Below, piece by piece: positions 22,044 through 29,514 of a DNA stretch of 35,459 nt. Source of the stretch: JBDUDR01 sp040002845 (GTDB taxonomy: Bacteria > Actinomycetota > Actinomycetes > Propionibacteriales > Nocardioidaceae); the NCBI GenBank assembly GCA_040002845.1, contig JBDUDR010000015.1, positions 1-35,459 of the forward strand, given 5' to 3'. The notes beneath the pieces were generated by a model, which saw nothing but the letters and a program-made list of their open reading frames with translations, had not been told where the DNA came from and made no database searches. Numbering within the stretch: position 1 is the stretch's first letter; each line of letters starts with the position of its first letter. Made by a program: the position numbers and the translations under genes.

Positions 22044-22502
22044 TTAGCCGAAGAAGCCGAGGAGCTGCTCCAGCGGCGCCGGCTGGCGCGAGCCGTCATC
22101 GGTGTGGAACTGCAGCTGGGAGCCGTCGGAGTACGACACGGACACCGCGTAGCTGAAGAAGTCACAGCAACGCTGGGTGGGTTTGGTCGGGTCGATCGCC
22201 CTGAAGGCTGGCGAGGATGCGATGCGAAGCACCTCGGCGGCCGCCCGTGGGGAAAGGTCGCCAGGCTTGTCAGCCCTGACCGTCCAGCTGTCGTCGACTC
22301 CAGCGATGCCGCCGGTGCGGCGAACCGTGACCGTAGTGGCCCGCACCGACTGGGTAGACGACACCGTTGCCGAGCTGCTCGGGTCCCGACCAGGCTGGTT
22401 GGCACTCGAGGCCGTGTCCTGCGAACCGCACGCGGTGATGAGGAGCAGACAAGCCGCGGCCGAGGCGGCGACGACGCGCCTGGTGCTGTCCAGATCAGTC
22501 AT
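22044..22502 (-). CDS. Predicted lipoprotein, emfourin-like
   Basis: A 152-residue protein with a signal sequence ending in the lipobox LITAC (Cys25), then a Ser/Thr/Gln-rich linker to about residue 52. The compact domain begins TVTVRRTGGIAGVDDSWTV and ends YAVSVSYSDGSQLQFHTDDG, then APLEQLLGFFG. The RTGG-AG start and terminal hairpin resemble emfourin, a small inhibitor of M4-type proteases, but this is pattern recognition only. An adjacent Cys-Cys pair (RCCDFF) is distinctive. The gene starts 5 bases after hisH and so is embedded in the histidine operon, although no link to histidine synthesis is evident. It should be processed by Lgt and LspA. Confidence 0.75.
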   Translation of the reverse strand: MTDLDSTRRVVAASAAACLLLITACGSQDTASSANQPGRDPSSSATVSSTQSVRATTVTVRRTGGIAGVDDSWTVRADKPGDLSPRAAAEVLRIASSPAFRAIDPTKPTQRCCDFFSYAVSVSYSDGSQLQFHTDDGSRQPAPLEQLLGFFG

Positions 22503-22507
22503 GATGA

Positions 22508-23206
22508 TCAGACGCTGCCGACCGGTGTCCGGTTCCCCGCCCGTAGAGCAGCCACCCAGTTGTGCAGGAGCCGTGCGCCGGCCTGTCCCGACTTCTCCGG
22601 ATGGAACTGGGTTCCGATGAGTGGACCGTTCTCGACGGCTGCCACGAAACGGTCACCCCCGTGGCGAGCCCAGGTGACCAGCGGAGGTCGCATCCGCGCG
22701 CCCTCGGGCAGCGTCCAGTCGCGCACGCCGTACGAGTGCACGAAGAAGAAGCGCTGGTCCGCCACCCCATCGAACAGCCTGGACTCCGCCGGTGCCTCGA
22801 CCGTGTTCCAGCCCATGTGCGGGAGCACATCTGCGCGTAGCCGCTCGACGACACCGGGCCACTCGCCGCAGCCCGTGGTGGAGACTCCATGCTCGAGACC
22901 CTGCTCGAACAGGATCTGCAACCCCACGCAGATCCCCAGCACAGGCCGCCCGCCGGCCAGCCGCCTGCCGATGAGCTCCGGACCGCGCACACTGCTGAGG
23001 CCCTGCATGCACGCGGCGAAGGACCCGACACCCGGGACGACCAGCCCATCGGCATCGGACGCCCTCCGGAAGTCGGCCGTGAGCATGACCGCGGCGCCGG
23101 CCCGTTCGAGTGCTCGCACCGCGGAGCGAACGTTGCCGGAACCGTAGTCCAGAACGACGACGTCCGGGACCGACCCGCGGTCTGACCCAGGGGCAGATCC
23201 GGTCAC
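22508..23206 (-). CDS. hisH: Imidazole glycerol phosphate synthase, glutaminase subunit
   Basis: A class I glutamine amidotransferase supplying ammonia to HisF. The 232-residue protein has the triad Cys93 (VLGICVGLQILFE), His202 and Glu204 (GTQFHPEKSG), and the oxyanion loop VVPGVGSF. The GTG start at 23206 overlaps the hisB stop as GTGA. The roughly 14-residue polar N-terminal extension before VVVLDYGSGN is slightly longer than usual. No later ATG or GTG fits the family better. Confidence 0.96.
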   Translation of the reverse strand: MTGSAPGSDRGSVPDVVVLDYGSGNVRSAVRALERAGAAVMLTADFRRASDADGLVVPGVGSFAACMQGLSSVRGPELIGRRLAGGRPVLGICVGLQILFEQGLEHGVSTTGCGEWPGVVERLRADVLPHMGWNTVEAPAESRLFDGVADQRFFFVHSYGVRDWTLPEGARMRPPLVTWARHGGDRFVAAVENGPLIGTQFHPEKSGQAGARLLHNWVAALRAGNRTPVGSV

Positions 23207-23802
23207 AAAGCGCCCTTGGTGCTGGGTACCCCGCGCTCGCGAGGGTCGAACGCGACTGCGTCCCGCAACGCCCGGGCCAAGGCCTTGTACTGGGCCTCAA
23301 CGATGTGATGGGGATCGCGCCCTGACAGCACCCGCACGTGCAGCGCCATGCCAGCCGCGTGCGCGAGGCTCTCCATGACGTGCCGGGTCAGCGAACCGGC
23401 GTACGACCCTCCGATGACGGCGTACTCCTGGCCATCCGGCTCGCCCGTGTGGACGCAGTAGGGACGCCCGGACACGTCCACCGCGCATTGCACCAACGCC
23501 TCGTCCAGGGGCACCAGCGCATCACCGAACCTGCGGATCCCGGCCTTGTCGCCAAGCGCCCCCCGCAGGGCTTGCCCGAGCACGATCGCGACGTCCTCGA
23601 CCGTGTGGTGGGCGTCTACGTGGACGTCGCCATCCGCGCGTACGACCAGGTCGAACAGGGCGTGCCGCGCCCAGGACGCGAGCATGTGGTCATAGAACGC
23701 CACCCCGGTCGAGACCTCGCCGCGACCAGCGCCATCGAGGTCGAGCTCGACCTGGACCTTCGTCTCGGTCGTCTCACGCTCGACACGACTAGATCTCGGC
23801 AT
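23203..23802 (-). CDS. hisB: Imidazoleglycerol-phosphate dehydratase
   Basis: Dehydrates imidazole glycerol phosphate to imidazole acetol phosphate. This is the monofunctional 199-residue form. Its metal-binding His motifs are FYDHML, VDAHHTVEDVAIVLGQAL, RHVMESLAH and GRDPHHIVEAQYKALARALR. The ATG at 23802 overlaps the end of hisC by 14 bases, and GGAGG lies 9 bases upstream inside hisC, so the genes are translationally linked. Confidence 0.96.
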   Translation of the reverse strand: MPRSSRVERETTETKVQVELDLDGAGRGEVSTGVAFYDHMLASWARHALFDLVVRADGDVHVDAHHTVEDVAIVLGQALRGALGDKAGIRRFGDALVPLDEALVQCAVDVSGRPYCVHTGEPDGQEYAVIGGSYAGSLTRHVMESLAHAAGMALHVRVLSGRDPHHIVEAQYKALARALRDAVAFDPRERGVPSTKGAL

Positions 23803-24877
23803 GGGTCAGCACCTCCAACAGGGCGGCCCGGAAGGTCCGCATCTCGTTGCGGGTGCCGATCGACACCCGCAACCATCCGTCCGGCCCAGTCTCCCGGACC
23901 AACACCCCGCGGGTCAGCAGACCACGCCAAACGGCATGACGGTCGCCGAAGCGTCCGAACAGCGCGAAGTTCGCGTCCGAGTCGGGCACCTCCAGTCCCT
24001 GCGCGCGGAGCCAGCCGACCGTTTCGTCGCGCTCGGTCCGCAATTCGTCGACCCGCGCCAGCAGTTCACCGCTGTGTCGCAGCGCGGCAACCGCAACCGC
24101 CTGAGTCACCGACGAGAGGTGGTAGGGCAGCCTGACGATCCGCAGCGCCTCAACGACCGCCCGGTCAGCGGCCAGGTACCCCAGTCGGGCACCGGCCAAC
24201 GCGAACGCCTTGGACATGGTCCTGGTCACGACGAGGTGCGAATGTGCGGGAAGCAGGCTCAACGCGGTTGGCGCACCGGCGCGTCGGAACTCCGCGTATG
24301 CCTCGTCGACCACCACCAGCCCGGGAGCCGCCCGGCACAGGACCTCGATGTCCCGGATGGACAGGGCCGTGCCTGTCGGGTTGTTCGGCGAGGCGAGCAT
24401 GACCAGGCTTGGCTGCTCGGTCTCGATCAGGTGGACGGCGTGCTCGAGATCAAGCCGAAAGTGCTCGTCCCTGCGCCCGGTGACCCATGGGGTCATCGTG
24501 TCGCGGGCGTACTCGGGATACATGGAGTACGTCGGCGCGAACGACAGCGACTTGCCTTCCGGGCCGCCGAACGCCTGGTGCAACTGCAACATGATCTCGT
24601 TGGAGCCGTTAGCCGCCCAGACCTGCTCCGGTCCCACGCCATGATCCAGGTAGTCGGCCAGGGCGCACCGAAGCTCGAACGCGTCGCGGTCCGGGTAGCG
24701 GTTGAGCCCGGCGGCCGCCCGGGTGACCGCTGCCGCGATATCGGCGACGACGCGCGAGCTGGGTGGGTAGGGGTTCTCGTTGACGTTCAGTCGGACGGGA
24801 GCATCGATCTGTGGCGCTCCGTACGGCTGCACTCCTTGCAAACCATGCCGCAACGGAAGCGCGCCGAGCCCGGGCAT
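23789..24877 (-). CDS. hisC: Histidinol-phosphate aminotransferase
   Basis: A PLP enzyme that transfers an amino group from glutamate to imidazole acetol phosphate. The 362-residue fold type I aminotransferase shows RLNVNENPYPP, AANGSNEIMLQLHQAF, SPNNPTGTAL, VVDEAYAEF, the PLP lysine in TRTMSKAFALAGARLGYL, and a C-terminal LRVSIGTRNE. The frame extends upstream inside hisD without a stop. ATG at 24877 gives the usual N terminus and overlaps the hisD stop by one base; a GTG directly before it is an alternative. GAGGG is spaced 6 bases upstream. Confidence 0.96.
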   Translation of the reverse strand: MPGLGALPLRHGLQGVQPYGAPQIDAPVRLNVNENPYPPSSRVVADIAAAVTRAAAGLNRYPDRDAFELRCALADYLDHGVGPEQVWAANGSNEIMLQLHQAFGGPEGKSLSFAPTYSMYPEYARDTMTPWVTGRRDEHFRLDLEHAVHLIETEQPSLVMLASPNNPTGTALSIRDIEVLCRAAPGLVVVDEAYAEFRRAGAPTALSLLPAHSHLVVTRTMSKAFALAGARLGYLAADRAVVEALRIVRLPYHLSSVTQAVAVAALRHSGELLARVDELRTERDETVGWLRAQGLEVPDSDANFALFGRFGDRHAVWRGLLTRGVLVRETGPDGWLRVSIGTRNEMRTFRAALLEVLTHAEI

Positions 24878-26184
24878 CACCGGCCCTCGAAGCGGATGCG
24901 GACCGCGGACCCGTGGGCCGGGAGATCCTCGGCGTGAGCGAGCGCGACCACCTGGTCCGCGACCGCCGCCAGGGCGCCGCTGTCGTACTCGACGACCTGG
25001 ACGGTCTTGAGGAACGATCTCACGGATAGCCCCGAGGAGTGGCAGGCACATCGGCCGGTCGGGAGGACGTGGTTGGACCCGGCGCAGTAGTCGCCGAGGG
25101 AGACTGGAGAGTACGACCCCACGAAGATCGCGCCGGCGTTGCCGATCCTCCATGCGCGGTCAGCTGCATCGACGGTGTGGAGCTCGAGGTGTTCGGCCGC
25201 GTACGCCTCGACAACGACCTGTCCTTGGTCGAGATCCTCCACCAAGACGATCGCGGACTGCCTGCCCGCCAAGGCGGCGCGGATGCGTTCGGAGTGTTTC
25301 GTCGCCGCGACCTGTGTCTCGAGCGCAGCCTCGACCGCGGCCGCCAGGTCGGGGCTCGTTGTTACGAGCACGGCCGCAGCCAGCGGATCGTGTTCTGCCT
25401 GGCTGACCAGGTCCGCGCCCACGAAGAGCGCATTGGCGGTGTCGTCGGCCAGGATCGCGATCTCGGTGGGCCCAGCCTCCGAGTCGATCCCGATCCGCCC
25501 CTTGAGCAACCGCTTGGCGGCAACCACGTAGACGTTGCCGGGGCCCGTCACCAGGTCCACCGCGGGGCATCCGCCGGCGCCGTAGGCGAACATCGCGATC
25601 GCTTGCGCGCCCCCGACCGCATAGACCTCGTCGACCCCGAGCAAGCCACAGGCCGCCAGGATGGTGGGGTGTGGCAGACCGTTGTGCTCGCGTTGGGGCG
25701 GGCTGCTCAGCGCGAGCGAGTCCACACCGGCGACCTGTGCGGGAACGATGTTCATCACCGCGCTCGACACCAGTGGCGCCAGTCCGCCGGGTACGTACAA
25801 CCCCACGCGACGCACCGGCACCAGACGCCGGGTCACCCTTCCTCCGTCGGCGATCTGAGTCACCGTGCTCTCGTCATGCTCGTTCGCGCACGAGTGACGC
25901 AGCCGCGCGATCGACTCTTCCAGGCCGGCCCGCACATCTGCGTCGAGGTTGGCGAGGGCCTGCTCGATCTGGTTGACCGGTACGCGCACGTCAGTCTGCT
26001 CGACACTGTCGTAACGTCTCGTGGAGTCGATGAGCGCAGGCAGGCCGCGATCCCGCACGTCATCGCAGATCGGACGCACGACTTCAACCGCCGCCTCGAT
26101 GTCGAACTCCGCTCGAGGGACCAGGGCGCTGTAGTCCGGGGACTCGCCGGCCGGCGATCCCCGAAGATCAACGCGGCGGATCAT
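24877..26184 (-). CDS. hisD: Histidinol dehydrogenase
   Basis: A zinc-dependent NAD enzyme oxidising histidinol to histidine in the last two steps. The 435-residue protein has the family segments RRVGLYVPGG, YAVGGAQAIAMFAYG, DLVTGPGNVYVVAAKR, IDSEAGPTEIAILAD, the catalytic QAEHDP, EHLELHT, and GAIFVGSYSPVSLGDYCAGSNHVLPT. The frame remains open some 620 bases further up, but ATG at 26184 is the natural start (MIRRVDLRG). It has no Shine-Dalgarno site and lies 6 bases from a TACACT -10 box, pointing to a leaderless transcript. hisD heads the hisD-C-B-H run and faces a LON-domain gene divergently. Confidence 0.97.
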   Translation of the reverse strand: MIRRVDLRGSPAGESPDYSALVPRAEFDIEAAVEVVRPICDDVRDRGLPALIDSTRRYDSVEQTDVRVPVNQIEQALANLDADVRAGLEESIARLRHSCANEHDESTVTQIADGGRVTRRLVPVRRVGLYVPGGLAPLVSSAVMNIVPAQVAGVDSLALSSPPQREHNGLPHPTILAACGLLGVDEVYAVGGAQAIAMFAYGAGGCPAVDLVTGPGNVYVVAAKRLLKGRIGIDSEAGPTEIAILADDTANALFVGADLVSQAEHDPLAAAVLVTTSPDLAAAVEAALETQVAATKHSERIRAALAGRQSAIVLVEDLDQGQVVVEAYAAEHLELHTVDAADRAWRIGNAGAIFVGSYSPVSLGDYCAGSNHVLPTGRCACHSSGLSVRSFLKTVQVVEYDSGALAAVADQVVALAHAEDLPAHGSAVRIRFEGR

Positions 26185-26208
26185 CTGACGAGTGTACGAA
26201 CTCGTCAG
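26185..26208. promoter_or_regulatory. 9-bp perfect inverted repeat over the hisD -10 box and leader (candidate operator)
   Basis: Arms CTGACGAGT (26185-26193) and ACTCGTCAG (26200-26208) pair perfectly around a 6-base centre. The element directly abuts the hisD ATG and covers the predicted -10 box. This is a natural position for a repressor that blocks transcription, or for an RNA-level fold at the 5' end if transcription starts upstream. Confidence 0.5.
26191..26196 (-). promoter_or_regulatory. -10 box (TACACT) of a probable leaderless hisD promoter
   Basis: TANNNT on the minus strand with exactly 6 bases to the hisD ATG at 26184. It lies inside the inverted repeat 26185-26208. No clear -35 hexamer. 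Confidence 0.5.
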
Positions 26209-26222
26209 CCCGCCCGTTTTCG

Positions 26223-26285
26223 CGATCCGACACTTATTCGCCACGATCCGACAGTTATTCCCCACGATCCGACACTTGTGCCGCG
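26223..26285. repeat. Three 21-bp direct repeats in the hisD/LON intergenic region
   Basis: The core CGATCCGACA starts at 26223 and CGATCCGACA/G-type copies start at 26244 and 26265, exactly 21 bases apart (two helical turns). Copies one and two continue with a near-identical TTATTC segment; copy three diverges there. The array lies between the two divergent start codons. It could be a cooperative regulator-binding array or a short minisatellite. In some frames it reads as a repeated CRIV-type peptide, but it lies outside both genes. Confidence 0.6.
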
Positions 26286-26319
26286 TGCGGTGACGTTCCG
26301 GGCCCACTGCATCGCCGGT

Positions 26320-26325
26320 TACCGT
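26320..26325 (+). promoter_or_regulatory. -10 box (TACCGT) of a probable leaderless promoter for the LON-domain gene
   Basis: TANNNT with exactly 6 bases before the GTG at 26332; no usable ribosome-binding site is seen. Confidence 0.45.
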
Positions 26326-26331
26326 GAGTGG

Positions 26332-27033
26332 GTGACCGAGGCTTTGCCGATGTTCCCGCTGAGCACCGTGCTGTTCCCAGGAAGCCAGCTGCCGTTGTTC
26401 GTTTTCGAGGATCGCTACCGGGCGCTCGTGCGGCACCTGCTCGACAAGCCCAAACCTGCCGACCGGCTCTTCGGCGTGGTGGCCATCCGCGAGGGTTACG
26501 AGGTTGGCGACCGGGGTGCGCACTCGGTCCAGGTGGTCGGAACCGCCGGCGAGCTCACTCGGGTCGAGGCGCACGATGACGGCACCTTCGACATCGAGGT
26601 GGTTGGCCGCCGCAGGTTCCGACTGCATGCGCTCGACAGCTCTGGCCCGTACCTGCGCGGCGAGATCGCCTGGCTTGCGGAGGCCGGCTCGGCGGTGCCC
26701 ACCGAGATGGCCAGTGATGGGGTAGCTGCGACGGCGCTCCAGATGTTCGACAGGTACTTCGCCGCCATCTGCGAGCTGCGCGGCCAGCCGATGTCGCCGG
26801 ACCATTCCATCGGGAGCCTGGAGGCGACCCGGGACACGGTCAGGTTGTCGTACGAGCTGGCCGCCGCCGCCCTACTCACGCTCCGCGACCGTCAAGAGCT
26901 GCTGGAAGCCGACGACGCCGACCAACGGTTGCGGATCCTGATCTGGTTGTTGCGCGACGAGATGCGGGCCATGCGCGCGATCCCGTCCCTACCCGCGACC
27001 GAGGTCGGTCGCACGGGCTGGTCACCTAACTGA
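26332..27033 (+). CDS. Standalone LON substrate-binding domain protein
   Basis: A 233-residue protein consisting only of the N-terminal (LON/PUA-like) domain of Lon proteases, with no AAA+ or protease domain. It begins MTEALPMFPLSTVLFPGSQLPLFVFEDRYRALV, the characteristic start, followed by GVVAIREGYEVGD, VGTAGELTRVEAHDDG and VGRRRFRLHAL. A helical half ends in ILIWLLRDEMRAM. The role of such proteins is not established; binding unfolded peptides is a reasonable guess. The frame is open far upstream, but GTG at 26332 fits the family start and a -10 box 6 bases before it. It is divergent from hisD and convergent with the DUF3352-like gene. Confidence 0.9.
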   Translation: MTEALPMFPLSTVLFPGSQLPLFVFEDRYRALVRHLLDKPKPADRLFGVVAIREGYEVGDRGAHSVQVVGTAGELTRVEAHDDGTFDIEVVGRRRFRLHALDSSGPYLRGEIAWLAEAGSAVPTEMASDGVAATALQMFDRYFAAICELRGQPMSPDHSIGSLEATRDTVRLSYELAAAALLTLRDRQELLEADDADQRLRILIWLLRDEMRAMRAIPSLPATEVGRTGWSPN

Positions 27034-27052
27034 CCTCGGCCGGAACTCAGTT
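27028..27052. terminator. Inverted repeat spanning two convergent stop codons
   Basis: AACTGA (27028-27033) and TCAGTT (27047-27052) flank a 13-base GC-rich loop. GGTC and GACC further out could extend the stem. Each arm contains one of the two convergent TGA stops. It may be a bidirectional terminator, but the stem is short and lacks T-runs. Confidence 0.3.
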
Positions 27053-28750
27053 GACCGTGATGCGGAGGATCCCGTCCACGACACCGTCGCTGTGGACATG
27101 TGACGAGATCCCGATCGACGCCAACGGCTCGAGATTGTCGATGACTCGCTGCGACCCACCACCGTCGCGCACAGCGTTCAGGATCTGACTCTCGACCGAG
27201 TCGAAGTCCAGGTAGAACACCGTGCTTGCCGACTCTGCGTCGGGAACAGCGTTCCTGAACTTGTCGGTGTCGCCCAGGCCCCCATCCTTGGCCAGCTCGC
27301 TGGCGTAGTCGGCACTAGTGGAGACGGCGACGAACCCGTCACCGTTGACCTTGGTCAACTGCAGGTCACCACCTTGCGCGCTCGCATAGTCGACCAGCTT
27401 CTGGTAGACGTCGGCGAACTTGTCGGGGTCGGTCTGGAACCGGCCGCCCAGCGGCAATGTCGACGTGTCGCCGCTGTTCTGCACCTCGGACAGGTCCAGG
27501 CCCTTGGAGTCCATGGCCAACGTCACGTTGTCGCCGACGATGGTCTTGAGATCGTCAGGCAGCACGAGTCCGGTCTCCTGCTCGATCCGAGAGCTCAAGG
27601 AGTCGAGACTCTGGCCCTGGGTGTCCAGCGCATCGCCCAGCATCCCCCAGAGCCTGTCGATGTAGGCACCGCCATTCGACAGCGAGAACGCCGCGAACGT
27701 GGTGTCTGGAAGCTTGACGATGGGGTTGTCGACCGTTGACTGGGGAGCATCGACGCCGGTCGCGACCCCGGCGAGCTCGATGTAGTTCTCGTTGAAGCGG
27801 AGTGCCGCCGCCATCGAGTCGGCGCCCTGGGTCAAGGCGGTGAGCCTCGTGCCGGACGGGAAGGAGTCGCTGGGAACCAGGTCGGCAAATGCCTTGTAGT
27901 CCAGCCAGAACGAGACCACGCCTGGGTCGCCGAGGGCATCCATGTCCGCGTTGAACCTGTCGTTGTCAGACAGTGGCGAGTCCGTCGCGTCGGCGGCGTA
28001 CTTCGAGGCCAGCGCCTGGGTCTTGGCGAACACCAGGTAACCGTCGGGACCGCGCGCGACTCCGTAGTCACTGTTGCTGCCCCCGCACTTGGAGTTGAGG
28101 GCTGCGAAGCCATCGATGCCCTTGCCCTGGTCGCTGACCTGCAGGGCAACAGCGAACGAGGGGTCGGAGCCGTTGGCTTCCGGGGGGAGGACGGCGACCC
28201 CCAGGCGGTCGCCGATCCAGGGGGCGACCTCCCTGTCGTAGTCCACACCCTGACAGTCGCCGCCGTTGTCTTGGATGTACTCGAAGAACTTGCGGCGCAG
28301 GTCCTGCGCGTCGTCGGTGATCCCGGTCTCCTCGGAGAAGGCCGGAAACTTGCGCAGCAGCCGAAGCGCGTTGATCTTCTGACTGGCCGACGGGTCCATG
28401 TCGATCCGGAAATAGGCGATGGCGTTGCCGGGCAGCGCCGCGGCAGGCTGCGGACCGCCTCCTGAGAGCTTGGTGTACGCGGCGTAACCCACCCCGCCAA
28501 GCACCAGGGCCAACACGACGGCGATAGCTGTGGCGATCAACCCTCGGCGGCCTCGCCGGCCACCACCGTCAGCGCCGGTAGTGGCGCCGGGCGACGCCGG
28601 CGGGGGCGCATAGCCACCGGGTCCTGGTTGGCCGTAAGGATTCGGGGCCGCCGGCTGCGGCAGCTGTGGGCCAGTCGGATCGGGTGCGACGGGAGGTCCT
28701 TGCGGGCTCAGTGGCTCCCCCGGGCCGCCGTACGGCGGATTGCTTGTCAC
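27047..28750 (-). CDS. DUF3352-like membrane-anchored protein
   Basis: A 567-residue protein. Residues 1 to about 70 are Pro/Gly-rich and presumably cytoplasmic. A basic GRRGRRG stretch precedes one membrane helix (about 70-92), then a large extracytoplasmic domain. It begins AALPGNAIAYFRIDMDPSASQKINALRLLRKFP and resembles the actinobacterial DUF3352 family, with repeated alpha/beta units (DPDKFADVYQKLVDY, STVFYLDFDSVESQIL). Three cysteines lie in the exported part. The function is unknown. GTG at 28750 is chosen because AAAGAGG (28758-28764) is spaced 7 bases upstream. It lies 57 bases after the preceding membrane-protein gene. Confidence 0.85.
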   Translation of the reverse strand: MTSNPPYGGPGEPLSPQGPPVAPDPTGPQLPQPAAPNPYGQPGPGGYAPPPASPGATTGADGGGRRGRRGLIATAIAVVLALVLGGVGYAAYTKLSGGGPQPAAALPGNAIAYFRIDMDPSASQKINALRLLRKFPAFSEETGITDDAQDLRRKFFEYIQDNGGDCQGVDYDREVAPWIGDRLGVAVLPPEANGSDPSFAVALQVSDQGKGIDGFAALNSKCGGSNSDYGVARGPDGYLVFAKTQALASKYAADATDSPLSDNDRFNADMDALGDPGVVSFWLDYKAFADLVPSDSFPSGTRLTALTQGADSMAAALRFNENYIELAGVATGVDAPQSTVDNPIVKLPDTTFAAFSLSNGGAYIDRLWGMLGDALDTQGQSLDSLSSRIEQETGLVLPDDLKTIVGDNVTLAMDSKGLDLSEVQNSGDTSTLPLGGRFQTDPDKFADVYQKLVDYASAQGGDLQLTKVNGDGFVAVSTSADYASELAKDGGLGDTDKFRNAVPDAESASTVFYLDFDSVESQILNAVRDGGGSQRVIDNLEPLASIGISSHVHSDGVVDGILRITVN

Positions 28751-28757
28751 TGGTTGA

Positions 28758-28764
28758 CCTCTTT
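28758..28764 (-). promoter_or_regulatory. Shine-Dalgarno sequence of the DUF3352-like gene
   Basis: AAAGAGG on the minus strand, 7 bases from the GTG at 28750. It decides against an upstream start at 28777. Confidence 0.55.
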
Positions 28765-28807
28765 CGCGGGTTCGCATCGACGCGGCCAGGCTATCCGAGC
28801 CCCAGGT

Positions 28808-29503
28808 TCACCCATCGGTTTCTGGCGGATTCGCCTGGGACCGAAGCGGAGCGGCCGCGCTCTCCTCGTTGCGGCGCCACAGTGCGTACTGGGCGGCCAA
28901 TACGCCCGCCAGAGCGCCGATCGGCCAGGCCAGCCGGACTCCCACGGCACGCAGGGTCAGCTCGACAGGGACCCGGTCGCCAGGATCGGCGGCGTGCAGG
29001 CGCGCTTCCACCGGCCCCTGGTCGAGTGTCACCCCGTAGTGGTAGCAGACGTACGACGCGAGCAGGCTGCCCGCGAACAACGCCACCACGGCGACCACGC
29101 CATGCCGGCGGAAGGCAGCGCCGAAGACCAGACCACCAAGCAGACCCAGGCCTAGGCCGACCACCAGGAACCAGCCGGGCGAGTTGAAGGACCTCCCCAG
29201 CTGCAACTCGTCCAAGCTGCCGCCGTCGCGCGTGACGAGGTAAGCAGGGAGGTCGGTGGCATCGAACCAGATGCGAGCGCCCACCAGGCCGAGCACAACG
29301 AACCCGATGATGGTGACCGCCGCGACCCACAGGCCCGACCGGATCGAAGGCACCTCGCGACCGCCGGCTGATCTCGGGCGTCGGATCCCGACGGGCTGCG
29401 ATGCCTCAGACCCAGCGGCCGGGGTGTCGGGGGAGGTCGTGGACTCGGCGACCGGTGGTCGCGGCCGGTCATCAGAACCGGCCGCCGGGGAAGCATCGGT
29501 CAC
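28808..29503 (-). CDS. Actinobacterial four-helix membrane protein, possibly DUF2567-like
   Basis: A 231-residue protein. The first 55 residues are polar and rich in Pro, Ser and Ala. Hydrophobic helices follow at about 57-78, 111-129, 134-153 and 191-207, and a short charged tail. The arrangement, with an exported loop after the first helix (FDATDLPAYLVTRDGGSLDE), suggests the actinobacterial DUF2567 group. I am unsure of this. No catalytic motif is visible. The GTG at 29503 lies 11 bases after the dnaE stop, with TAGGA about 9 bases upstream inside the dnaE end. It is likely cotranscribed with dnaE. Confidence 0.7.
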   Translation of the reverse strand: MTDASPAAGSDDRPRPPVAESTTSPDTPAAGSEASQPVGIRRPRSAGGREVPSIRSGLWVAAVTIIGFVVLGLVGARIWFDATDLPAYLVTRDGGSLDELQLGRSFNSPGWFLVVGLGLGLLGGLVFGAAFRRHGVVAVVALFAGSLLASYVCYHYGVTLDQGPVEARLHAADPGDRVPVELTLRAVGVRLAWPIGALAGVLAAQYALWRRNEESAAAPLRSQANPPETDG

Positions 29504-29514
29504 AACCGTCGATC

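Noticed and set aside
24878..25153. N-terminal extension of hisC inside hisD
   Set aside because: It overlaps a conserved gene on the same strand in another frame; the Arg/Pro-rich residues do not belong to HisC.
26223..26285. CRISPR-like short repeats
   Set aside because: Direct repeats of 21 bp with no unique spacers and no cas genes; better explained as a binding-site array or minisatellite.
25039..26331. Long upstream extension of the LON-domain frame across hisD
   Set aside because: It is antisense to hisD, has no LON-family residues and ignores the GTG and -10 box at 26320-26332.
26185..26805. N-terminal extension of hisD through the 21-bp repeats into the LON gene
   Set aside because: The HisD family starts at MIRRVDL. 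The extension is antisense to a real gene and the repeat-encoded CRIV-like peptide is incidental.
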